43,278 nt of DNA, taken from the NCBI GenBank assembly GCA_001464275.1, contig LNFL01000134.1, positions 1-43,278 on the forward strand. The letters run 5' to 3'. Of the stretch, positions 1-7,906 are shown piece after piece. Position numbers and translations under genes: made by a program. The notes below the pieces were generated by a model. The model saw only the letters and a list, made by a program, of their open reading frames with translations, was not told the DNA's origin and searched no databases. Each line of letters begins with the position of its first letter. The stretch's first letter is position 1. This DNA is from Actinobacteria bacterium Ga0077560 (lineage in GTDB: Bacteria > Actinomycetota > Thermoleophilia > Miltoncostaeales > Miltoncostaeaceae).

Positions 1-3000
1 TGGCGACGCCCGAGAGCACATCGGTGGCGGCGGAGCCGGTCACGGTCACCGACGGCACGCTCTGCCAGCTCAGCGATCCGCCGCTCACGGTCGGGCCGGC
101 CAGCGGCATCACCGAGACGTCGTCGATCGCCGGCCCGTAGTTGCCGGTGGCGACGAGGCTCTGGAACGTGAGCGCGGTGCTGGTGGACGTCGCGGTCGCC
201 TCGAGCGTCACCGTGGTCCAGCCCATCGACGTGGTGGTGCGCCCGGTGGTGTCGAACCGGACGGTGCGCAGGGTCGATCCGCCCCAGCCCACCGCGAGTT
301 CCCGGACGCTCGCCACGCTGGGGTTCCCGGAGAGGGCGAAGCTGATCCGGTAGGCCGTGCCCGGAGTGGTCGCCAGCGTCTGGCTGATCGTTCCCGGGGA
401 GGTCCCGTTCATGTCCACCGACTGGAGTCCGCTGGATGCGTTCCAGCCTCCGGTGGTGGTGTAGAGGTCGACGGTGCCGGCCGTGATGCTCCAGGCGCCG
501 TAGCTCTGGCCGGCGCTGCCCATTTGGAGGCCCGAACCGATCACGGGCGTCTCGAAGCTCCCGTTGCTCACCAGCTCGTTTCCGGTGCTGATGCCGGGGC
601 CGGTGCGGTCCAGCCGGACCGTCGCGCTTGCGGTGCCCGTGGTGGGACCCCAACCCGAGACGTTCCCGGCGGCGTCCGTGGCCCGGAACTGCACGAGCGT
701 CTCGCCCTGCTGGGTGATCGCGGCCTGCGCGCCACTCAACGACGTGGGGGACCAGGTGGTCCCGCCGTCGGTGCTCAGCCGGTACTCGTAGGTGAGCGGT
801 GACAGCTGCGCCTTGGGGATCACCGCGAAGACGCCCGACCCCGGGGTCTGCCACTGCAGCGACGCCTGGGAGTTCACGAACTCGTCGCGGTACTCGAGCA
901 CGATGGGATACGTCTGCCCGCCGGTCAGCTGCATCGACGCGCTGGTCTGCGTCGCCGGCCACGTGGCGATCGTGCTCCAGTTGTCGAACAGGAGCTGGCC
1001 GTTCACCCACAGCCGGGCCCCGTCGTCGGTGACGGTGCGGAAGGTGTACGTCCCCGTGGTGGGAGCGGTGACGCCGCCCTCCCAGCGGATGGCGAACTGG
1101 TCCTCGGTGAGCCGTGGATCCGGTGTATCGAGGTTCCAGTTGAAGTCGACGTTCTCGGTGCGCGTGAGGACCGGCGTGCCGTCCAGGTACAGGTAGTCGC
1201 CGTAGTACGTGCCCTTCAGGCCCGTCGGCCCCGTGTCGGTGCCGGGCTGTGCGGTGACCGTGGCCGAGTTGGCGTTCGACCACGTCGTGCTGCCGCCGGC
1301 GGCTCCCGGGGTTCCGGGCGCGGTGCGGTCGATGCGCGCGGTCGACGCCGTGGTGGCGGTGGACGGGGCCCACGCGGAGGCGAGCCCGTTGTTGTCGACC
1401 ACGCGGTACTGGACCTGCGTCTCGCCCTCGGCGGTCACGGTGAGCGACGACGCGGTGGCCGCCGAGCTCCAGGTGGTGCCGCCGTCGGTGGACGTCCGGT
1501 ACTCGTACCGCTTCACACCGGAGGCCCCGGCGATCGTCGCGACGTCGGATGCCGACAGGACGTTGTTGGTGATGACGATGCCGTCGATCGCCGTTCGACT
1601 CGCCGAAGTAGTAGTTCGACCGGACACCCGTCTGCAGGGGGGTCGCCGTCGCGGAGGCCACGAGCGCGCCATCGACATACAGCTTCATGTTCCCCGAGGC
1701 GTCGATCGTCGCGGCGTAGTGCTGCCATTCGCCCACGCGGATCGCGTTGTTGGCATAGACGTCGTAGTAGTGCCCCCCGGCGTCCCAGTCCTCGACCACG
1801 AGCCGAAGATCGTCGCTCCCCGCGCCGCCGTTCGAGAGGGTGAAGTTGTTGAGCGCACCGGCGGCGTTCGTCTCGCCGAAGTCGAAGAGGCGCACCCAGG
1901 TGCCCAGCGTGTCGAACTTGGCCCACATCGCCACCGACAGGGCTCCACCGGTGGTGAGCCCGGGCGCGCTGGCGTAGCCACCGCTCCCGTCGAACGCCAT
2001 CGCGGCATTCGGGTTGCCGAACCGGTCCGTCGTCCACGAGTAGGCGGGCGCCAGGCTCATCGTGCGGCCATTGCCCGACCGGTCGGCAACGGTGGTGCCC
2101 GAGCCGGCGTCGAACTCGTACCGGGCGATCTGCCCGGTGGCCGCAGCCGTCCCGGCGTAGTCGTCGCCGCCGGTCGCCCAGATGGTCTGGGAGGCGATGT
2201 TCTGCCAGTTTGCGGCACCCCCGGTCACCGTGGGCGCGTTTGGGGCGCCGTTCTCGGTGCTGAACACCTGGTCGGCGCCGTAGCTGCGGAAGCCGTCGAC
2301 GTCCTCGACGACGAGCCGGTAGTGGTAGAGCGTGTTCGCCGAAAGGCCACTGATCCCGGCACTCACCGATCCGGTGCCCGACCCCGGGCCCTGGCGCGAC
2401 GTGCTGGATCCGTAGGCGGTGCTCGTTCCGTACTCGAAGTACGCGTATGCGGACTGGCCGTTGGTGTTGTAGGACCCGTTGAACGTCGCGCCGGTCGAGG
2501 TGACGGAGCTCGCGGGGTTGGTCGTCGCCGTCGCCAGCATCACGGTGGCCGAGACCACGTACGCCTGGCCGGCCGCGGTCCGGGCCGACGGGTCCGCCAG
2601 CATCCCCGCGAGGAGGATGTCCGGGCGGCCATCGGCGTTCTGGTCACCGATGCCGCCCGCGTTCTCCCCGCTGTCGGATGAACCGACACTGTCCCCGGCG
2701 ACGGCGCCGTCGATGCGGAAGCCACGCGTCCCCAGCCCGGAGAGGTCCACCTCGTCGGTGTCGTTCTTCCCGAAGACGACGTACCCGGATCCGGACTCCG
2801 TCCGGCCGTTGTTGTCGGCGTACTGCGCGCCGACGTACACGTCCGGGGTGCCGTCGTTGTCCACATCCCCGAGGCCGGCGACGGTGAGGCCCGTGCCGTC
2901 CGGCTCGGCGACGCCGGCGATCCGGTAGCCCTTCGATCCCAGGGAGGCCAGATCGACGTTCGTGGTGCCCGTCGTTCCCCACAGGACGTAGGCCGCGCCC

Positions 3001-5483
3001 ACGCTGGCGTTGCGGTCGGCGAGCCAGGCCCACGGGGCGCCGACGACGAGGTCGCCGATCCCGTCGCCGTTGATGTCGCCCACCGGTGCGCTGCTCATCA
3101 GCTCGTCGCCACCGACGGCGCCGTCGATCCGGTAGCCCGCCGAACCGATGCTCGCCAGGTCCAGGTTGCCCGTCCCGGACTTGCCGAACACCACCCACAC
3201 CGATCCGGAATCGGTGCGGGCGTTGTAGTCGGCGGCATTGGTGCCGTCGTCGGATCCCAGCATCACGTCGGCCTTGCCGTCGCCGGTGACGTCGCCGGCG
3301 CTCACCTGGTGGCCCACCTTCAATCCGGCGGTGGGACCGTCGATGCGCCAGCCCGCCGAGCCCAGGGAGGCCAGGTCGATGTTCGAGGTGGTCGACTTGC
3401 CGAAGACGACGTAGACGGAACCCGAGTCCGTGCGGGCGTTGTTGTCGGCCTGGTTGCCGCTGACCACCAGGTCGAGCACGCCGTTGCCGTCCACGTCGCC
3501 GCTGTCGATCGCCCAGCCGGTGAAGTTCGACGCGGCCGCACCATCGATCCGGTAGCCGCCCGTGCCCAGCGAGGTGAGGTTCACCGTCGCCGTGTCGTTC
3601 TTGCCGAACACGACGTACACGGACCCCGAGTCCGTGCGCGAGTTGTTGTCGGCCTTGGCGGCGCCGATCGCGATGTCGTCGTAGCCGTCGCCGTTCAGGT
3701 CGCCCATGCGGGCGGCCGACATTCCCGTGGCGCTGTCCACGGCCAGCCCGCTGAGCATGAAGCCGTTGGTGCCGAGCGCGTTCAGGTCGACGGTTCGGGG
3801 CACCGAACCGCCCCAGATGACGTACGCGCGGTTCGTGCCCGCGTTCCAGTACGAGGGGGCGCCCGCGAGGATGTCGTCGATGCCGTCGCCGTTGACGTCG
3901 CCGGCGTTGGTCATCGACCAGCCGAGCTCGTTGGCGGCCGCCGCGCCGTCGATCCGGATCGCGACGTTCGAGGAGGTGGCCAGGTCGATGCCCGGGTCCA
4001 CCGCGAACATCGACGAGAAGATCTCGTACTCGTTGTCGCCAAGGCTTCCGGTGACCAGGTCCGACTGCCAGCCCAGGAAGAACTTCTTGGCCCGCGTGGA
4101 GGGGGCCAGCGCGACGGCGAAGGCGCCCGGGGATGTGGCCGCGGTCAGGGCGGCGCGCGAGATGCGCCGGTCGTTGTCTCCCACCTCGATCGCGTTGGAG
4201 GTGAGCCGCTGCGCCCAGATCTCGAACTGGTTGTCGGCCACGCCGGAGGTGTTGTCGTCGCCCTCCCAGGTCACCAGGTACTCGCTGGAGATGGGGTTGA
4301 ACGCGACCCTCGGGATCCGGGCGGTCCAGGTGGTGCTGCCGTCGGTCCCCATGTCGGAGATGCGCCTGTCGTTGGTGCCCGTCTCGACGCCGGCGGCGGT
4401 GACCTTCTGCACGAAGATCTCGTTCTCGCCGTCCACCAGCGGCGAGGTGTTGTCGTCGCCCTCCCAGACGACGAGGTACTCGGTGTCGATCGAGTTGTAG
4501 GCCACGTCCGCGCGGTTGGCGGTGAAGGCGGTGCTGCCGTTCGTGCCCATGTCCGAAAGGCGCAGGTCGGTGCCGCTTTCGGCGCCCGTCGACGTCACCA
4601 GCTGCCCCCAGGCCTCCCACTCCCCGTCCACCAGCGGCGAGGTGTTGTCGTCGCCGGTCCAGGTGACCAGGTACCGCCCGTCGGAATCGTTGGCGGCCAC
4701 CGCCGGGAACTGCGCGGTGAACGCGGTGTTGCCGTCCGGACCCATGTCCGACAGGCGGATGTCGTTGGTGCCGGTCTCCGCACCGGCCGCCGTGATCCGC
4801 TGGCCGTAGGTCTCGAACTCGTTGTCCACGAGGGAGCCGGTGTTGTCGTCGCCCATCCACACGACGAGGTACTCGTTGTTCAGGGCGTTGTAGGCCACAT
4901 CCGGGACCGACGCGTCGAACAGCGTGGAGCTGTCGGTGGCGCCCATGTCGGAGATCCGGAAGTCGGAGCCCACCTCCGTGCCGGTGCCCGAGACCAGCTG
5001 CCCGTAGATCTCATTGGCGCCGTCCGCCTGGTAGTCGCCGCTCCACACCACCAGGTACTGACCGGTGGACGAGTTGTAGGCCACCGACGGGGCGGCCGCG
5101 TCCCGGAAGCTGTCGCCGTCCGTGCCCACCGACGAGAGGCGGAACTGCGTCCCCAGCCAACGGCCGTTGCGATCGGCGCGGCGCCCGTAGACCTCGTGCT
5201 CATCGGTCGAGCCCACGGGGCCCGTCCACACCACGAGATACTCGTCACGCTGGGAGTTGTAGGCCACGGCGGGATCCACCGCGGTCCACGCGTCGCCGTC
5301 CGAACCGGACTGCGAGGCGCGGAGCTGCCAGGAGTTCGCGAAGCCGTCTGCGCCGGCGGCAGCCGAGGTGCCGAAATGGCCCATCAGGAGTGCGATCAGG
5401 ACGCACAGGACCCATCCCCGCGCCGTCCTGCGGCGTGGCGGTCTGCCATACGGGGTATGTCCTGGTGCCCGTCCCGTGGGCAT
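1..5483 (-). CDS. Giant secreted multidomain protein (beta-propeller, LamG, PA14, DUF642-like), partial at left edge, frameshifted
   Basis: Starts at ATG 5483-5481 with GAGGAG four to five bases upstream; an in-frame TGA lies just before it. The N-terminus has an Arg-rich stretch, a hydrophobic core (VLCVLIALLMG) and an AxA-like site near residue 44, so it is exported. Domains in order: six clear and one worn copy of a ~65-residue repeat with the core EYLVVWxGDDN (residues ~60-480); seven FG-GAP/integrin-type repeats with calcium-loop motifs such as GDVNGDGIDD and GDLNGDGYDD (~510-960), enough for one seven-bladed propeller; an FN3-like segment (~975-1078); and a LamG fold (~1118-1313). After a frame change near 1590 the reading continues with an Ig-like unit (STDGGTTWS), a PA14 domain (~1225-830), a second Ig-like unit and a DUF642-like domain (NGSFETP, ~580-110). 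The C-terminus lies outside the window. Likely role: adhesion or glycan binding at the cell surface; substrate unknown. Confidence 0.85.
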   Translation of the reverse strand, partial: MPTGRAPGHTPYGRPPRRRTARGWVLCVLIALLMGHFGTSAAAGADGFANSWQLRASQSGSDGDAWTAVDPAVAYNSQRDEYLVVWTGPVGSTDEHEVYGRRADRNGRWLGTQFRLSSVGTDGDSFRDAAAPSVAYNSSTGQYLVVWSGDYQADGANEIYGQLVSGTGTEVGSDFRISDMGATDSSTLFDASVPDVAYNALNNEYLVVWMGDDNTGSLVDNEFETYGQRITAAGAETGTNDIRLSDMGPDGNTAFTAQFPAVAANDSDGRYLVTWTGDDNTSPLVDGEWEAWGQLVTSTGAESGTDLRLSDMGTNGSTAFTANRADVAYNSIDTEYLVVWEGDDNTSPLVDGENEIFVQKVTAAGVETGTNDRRISDMGTDGSTTWTARIPRVAFNPISSEYLVTWEGDDNTSGVADNQFEIWAQRLTSNAIEVGDNDRRISRAALTAATSPGAFAVALAPSTRAKKFFLGWQSDLVTGSLGDNEYEIFSSMFAVDPGIDLATSSNVAIRIDGAAAANELGWSMTNAGDVNGDGIDDILAGAPSYWNAGTNRAYVIWGGSVPRTVDLNALGTNGFMLSGLAVDSATGMSAARMGDLNGDGYDDIAIGAAKADNNSRTDSGSVYVVFGKNDTATVNLTSLGTGGYRIDGAAASNFTGWAIDSGDVDGNGVLDLVVSGNQADNNARTDSGSVYVVFGKSTTSNIDLASLGSAGWRIDGPTAGLKVGHQVSAGDVTGDGKADVMLGSDDGTNAADYNARTDSGSVWVVFGKSGTGNLDLASIGSAGYRIDGAVGGDELMSSAPVGDINGDGIGDLVVGAPWAWLADRNASVGAAYVLWGTTGTTNVDLASLGSKGYRIAGVAEPDGTGLTVAGLGDVDNDGTPDVYVGAQYADNNGRTESGSGYVVFGKNDTDEVDLSGLGTRGFRIDGAVAGDSVGSSDSGENAGGIGDQNADGRPDILLAGMLADPSARTAAGQAYVVSATVMLATATTNPASSVTSTGATFNGSYNTNGQSAYAYFEYGTSTAYGSSTSRQGPGSGTGSVSAGISGLSANTLYHYRLVVEDVDGFRSYGADQVFSTENGAPNAPTVTGGAANWQNIASQTIWATGGDDYAGTAAATGQIARYEFDAGSGTTVADRSGNGRTMSLAPAYSWTTDRFGNPNAAMAFDGSGGYASAPGLTTGGALSVAMWAKFDTLGTWVRLFDFGETNAAGALNNFTLSNGGAGSDDLRLVVEDWDAGGHYYDVYANNAIRVGEWQHYAATIDASGNMKLYVDGALVASATATPLQTGVRSNYYFGESNGDRRHRHHQQRPVGIRRRDDRRGLRCEAVRVPDVHRRRHHLELGGHRVVAHRDRRGRDAGPVPRGRQQRARLRVGPVHRHHGVDRAHRPHRARNPGSRRRQHDVVERQLGHGHRTARHRHGADGPEGHVLRRLPVPGRHAGPHAHRERRLQLEPRYTGSTAHRGPVRHPLGGRRHRSHHGDVHLPHRHRRRGPAVGERPAPVRQLEHDRHVAGDADQRVDAADRRADVSHRARVPRRVRELPGVAAVADPGVGRLRGDPQGAAVTAHLRVPAEHRRRDHLVPHVVEWRAGRDHPAGRDARAVPGHGRRRERLGLGSHHGHRKRDGPAGPHRPRHQHRKRAGEQRELRDARDRFGPPNGQRRPELRRLEHHGRHRRPLHHHRRLERIQRTPVGGHERDLPGNDQPDAGDHSGHGLPDQLRPLREPQRGERPGTRGGLGRIDPAHRPVRHHRAHHHVDGLDHGDARGDRDVHQHRAHVPEPRRHRQLRAGDRRRLGDAAGRPDRERRIAELAERAVGDRDRLRRHRCALGRR
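1584..1594 (-). other. Apparent frameshift inside the LamG domain
   Basis: Upstream of this point the protein reads in codons whose first bases are at positions equal to 2 mod 3 (NYYFGESNG). The natural LamG continuation AIDGIVITNNVLSASD is found only in the frame equal to 1 mod 3, starting at about 1588. The simplest repair restores a lost GC dinucleotide (GGCGATC from GGCGCGATC). The unshifted frame stays open but turns into Arg/His-rich nonsense. It could be a true mutation, a sequencing or assembly indel, or less likely recoding. Confidence 0.8.
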
Positions 5484-5581
5484 CGCGCTCCTCGACGTAC
5501 GTCAGAAGAGGCATCGGCACCCGGGCGCCCGAACCGAGGATCTGTGTGTTTCGTCCAGGCGGCGGAGGGCATATCTCAGCC

Positions 5582-6637
5582 TCAGGTCGAGGCAGAGATC
5601 TGGTCGTTGACGGCCATCACGGCACGGTCGGCGGCCGCCAGGGCCCCCTCGATGTGCCCGGCGAACTCCGGTGCGGTTTCGGTGGAGGCCCAGTGCAGCC
5701 GTCCGCCCATCGCCGGGCGGCTGTACGCCGGGTGCCCGAACAGGCCGTAGGCGCCCAGGTGCTCGACCCCAGGCGGGGAGACGTGCTCCTCGGCGCGCCA
5801 GTCCTGGATGTGGACGCCCGACGGCCGGCCGGCCTCCGGTCCGAACATGTCCATCAGCTGCGCCAGCACCGGGCCGGGTGCCGGAGGCGGTTCGCCAGGT
5901 CCCGGCATGGCGAACCCGAACAGCGCGGCCGGGTCGCCGCCCGGGCCGCTCATGTCGTGCACCTCGCGCAGCGGTCCCTCATGGCTCATGCCGGATCCGG
6001 CCAATCCGGCGTCCCGCCAGAACGGCCGCGCGTAGCGCACGACCACCTTCACCACCGGCCCCATCCACACCGGGGTCGCCTCCGCCAGCCGCCGCAGTTC
6101 GTCTGGCAGGGCGGGGAAGAAGCGGATCCTGGCGGCCGCCAGGGCGGGCGGCACGGCCAGGATCAGATGCGACGCCCGGAACATCGCGGTGTCGCACACC
6201 GCGTCGACACCGTCGTCGTCCGCGGAGATCTCCGACACCGCGTGCCGCAGCCGCACGGCGTCACCCAGCTCGCGCGCGACGGCGCCGGCGAGCGCCTGGG
6301 TTCCGCCGCCCACCCGCATGCACGGCGCGTCCATCGGATTCCCCGCCATCCGCCGTGCGCCGCCCGGAGCGTGCATCACCGCATCCCCGGCGATGTGCTG
6401 CGGGTGCGTCGCCAGGCCCAGCTCGGCGGCCAGGCGGTGCACGCGGGGCTCGTTCGCCCAGAACCAGGTGGCGCCCAGGTCCAGGCCGTCAACCGATCGC
6501 AACCGTCCGCCCACCCGGTCGGACGCCTCCAGCACGACCACCCGGCGGCCCGCGGCGAGGAGCGCCCGCGCCGCCGCCAGCCCGGCGATCCCGGCGCCCA
6601 CCACGATCACATCCGCGTGCTGCTGACCGGCTGACAT
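5582..6637 (-). CDS. Flavin-dependent amine oxidase family protein
   Basis: A 351-residue FAD enzyme of the monoamine oxidase/phytoene desaturase superfamily. The dinucleotide-binding motif VIVVGAGIAGLAAARAL lies at residues ~10-26, followed by VLEASDRVGGRLRS, the usual second FAD motif. The C-terminal FAD contact region is recognisable (GGRLHWASTETAPEFAGHIEG). It is shorter than typical members (about 430-450 residues), so the substrate domain is reduced. No signal peptide or membrane segment is seen, so it should be cytosolic. An AGAGGG eight bases upstream supports the ATG start. It is divergent from the FMN split-barrel gene 44 bases away. The substrate (an amine or a cyclic alkene) cannot be named from sequence. 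Confidence 0.85.
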   Translation of the reverse strand: MSAGQQHADVIVVGAGIAGLAAARALLAAGRRVVVLEASDRVGGRLRSVDGLDLGATWFWANEPRVHRLAAELGLATHPQHIAGDAVMHAPGGARRMAGNPMDAPCMRVGGGTQALAGAVARELGDAVRLRHAVSEISADDDGVDAVCDTAMFRASHLILAVPPALAAARIRFFPALPDELRRLAEATPVWMGPVVKVVVRYARPFWRDAGLAGSGMSHEGPLREVHDMSGPGGDPAALFGFAMPGPGEPPPAPGPVLAQLMDMFGPEAGRPSGVHIQDWRAEEHVSPPGVEHLGAYGLFGHPAYSRPAMGGRLHWASTETAPEFAGHIEGALAAADRAVMAVNDQISAST

Positions 6638-6669
6638 GGGGCGGGCCCTCTCGGCGGGGGGATGACGAC

Positions 6670-6675
6670 TACGCT
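6670..6675 (+). promoter_or_regulatory. -10 hexamer TACGCT of a leaderless promoter
   Basis: TACGCT ends six bases before the GTG start at 6682, the distance expected when transcription begins at the start codon. No Shine-Dalgarno sequence is visible. Similar hexamers sit at the same distance before three or four other genes here. Confidence 0.5.
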
Positions 6676-6681
6676 GCGTCC

Positions 6682-7167
6682 GTGACCCAGTCTCCCGGTT
6701 CCTCGCCCGCCCTGCCCCGGATCCTGCGCCCGCCGCTCACGCGGAACGTTGCGCTGCTGCTGGATTCCCATCTCCCGGCCCGGATGGCGTGGGTGAGCCG
6801 TGCGGGCCGGCCCCGCATCGTGCCCATGTGGTTCCACTGGACCGGCGCGGAGCTGGTGATGGTGGCGTTCACCGGGGCCGCGAAGCTCGAGGAGATCGCC
6901 GACGGCGACGAGGTGGCGGCGTCCATCGACACCGAGACGTTCCCGTACCGCGGCCTGCGGATGCGCGGCCCGGTGACCCTGGAGCCCTCCGACGGGTTGC
7001 GCGAGGAGTACCGCATCGCCGCCGCCCGGGTGCTGGGGCCGTCGGCGGGTGAGGCCTGGTGCCGCTCGCTGGAGGGCCGCGGGCAGGTCGCCATCCGCCT
7101 GGCGCCGCGGTGGGCGGCCGAATGGGACATGTACCGCTCGCCGTTCCTCGCGGAGTCCGAGGCCTGA
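6682..7167 (+). CDS. Pyridoxamine 5'-phosphate oxidase-like FMN-binding split-barrel protein
   Basis: A 161-residue protein read from GTG 6682; the frame is open far upstream but sequence resembling the family starts here. The pattern ARMAWVSRAGRPRIVPMWF followed by GAKLEEIADGDEVAASIDTE matches the split-barrel fold that binds FMN or F420 in the PPOX superfamily. Actinobacteria carry many such proteins that reduce or bind small aromatic or polyene substrates. A leaderless -10 box precedes it. The stop lies five bases before the start of the next gene, so the two are probably co-transcribed. Cofactor (FMN or F420) and substrate are not determined. Confidence 0.75.
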   Translation: MTQSPGSSPALPRILRPPLTRNVALLLDSHLPARMAWVSRAGRPRIVPMWFHWTGAELVMVAFTGAAKLEEIADGDEVAASIDTETFPYRGLRMRGPVTLEPSDGLREEYRIAAARVLGPSAGEAWCRSLEGRGQVAIRLAPRWAAEWDMYRSPFLAESEA

Positions 7168-7172
7168 TCCCC

Positions 7173-7853
7173 GTGGCCGGGCGGATCGTGGATCTCACCC
7201 AGCCGCTCGGGCCGGGAACGCCGATGTGGCCCGGCAGCCGGCCGCCCCGCGCGGTGGACGAGGCCGCCATCGCGACGCACAGCTTCCTGAGCCGCCGCCT
7301 CACGCTCTCGGAGCACACCGGCACGCACCTGGACGCGCCGTCACACTTCGTGGATGGCGCCGCCGGTCCGGCGGACATCCCGCCCGAGCGCCTGGTCGTG
7401 CCGGCCGTCGTGATCGACGCCCCCGGCGAGCACGGGTCGGTGCTCACCGCCGATGCGGTGCTGGCCCACGAGACGCTCCATGGCACGGTGCCCGAGGGGT
7501 GCGCGGTGCTGGTCCGCACCGGCTGGGACCGCCACCTGGCCGATCCGGATCGTTACATCTGCGCGATGGACTTCCCCGGCGTCGCGGTGGATGCCGCCGA
7601 GTTGCTGGTGGCCCGCGGGGTGGTGGGCATCGGGATCGACACCCTCGGCGTGGACCCCGGGGCGGCGACCGAGTTCCCGGTGCACGCCCGCGTGACGTTG
7701 CCCGCCGGCCTGTGGCACCTGGAGGGCCTGGTGAACCTGGGCGCCCTGCCGCACCGCGGCGCCCTGCTGTTCGTGGGGGTGCTGCCGGTGGCGGGCGGCT
7801 CGGGCGCCCCTGCGCGGGTGATGGCGCTGCTGCCCGACGCGGGAGGGGGCTGA
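7173..7853 (+). CDS. Cyclase family metal-dependent hydrolase (kynurenine formamidase-like)
   Basis: A 226-residue protein of the Cyclase_SF family (kynurenine formamidase, isatin hydrolase). The hallmark metal-binding motif is at residues ~46-60: SEHTGTHLDAPSHF, matching HxGTHxDxPxHF. It opens with GRIVDLTQPLGPGTPMWPG, the usual N-terminus of the family, which supports the GTG at 7173; a longer open frame upstream overlaps the preceding gene and looks non-coding. The Mn/Zn site residues His, His and Asp are present. No other tryptophan catabolism genes are nearby, so a specific kynurenine role is not supported. Likely a cytosolic amide or lactone hydrolase. Confidence 0.8.
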   Translation: MAGRIVDLTQPLGPGTPMWPGSRPPRAVDEAAIATHSFLSRRLTLSEHTGTHLDAPSHFVDGAAGPADIPPERLVVPAVVIDAPGEHGSVLTADAVLAHETLHGTVPEGCAVLVRTGWDRHLADPDRYICAMDFPGVAVDAAELLVARGVVGIGIDTLGVDPGAATEFPVHARVTLPAGLWHLEGLVNLGALPHRGALLFVGVLPVAGGSGAPARVMALLPDAGGG

Positions 7854-7906
7854 GCGCTGGCCCCGAAGTTCTTCCGAACCGAGCCAGCTCCCTGGAGGAT
7901 GCCCGC

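Noticed and set aside
4060-5280. Regular ~200-base repeats that could be taken for a CRISPR array
   Set aside because: They are coding repeats (EYLVVWxGDDN units) inside one protein, diverged and without constant short repeats and unique spacers.
3309-5750. 813-codon plus-strand frame opposite the giant surface protein
   Set aside because: The minus strand carries clear FG-GAP and repeat domains; the plus-strand translation is repetitive shadow.
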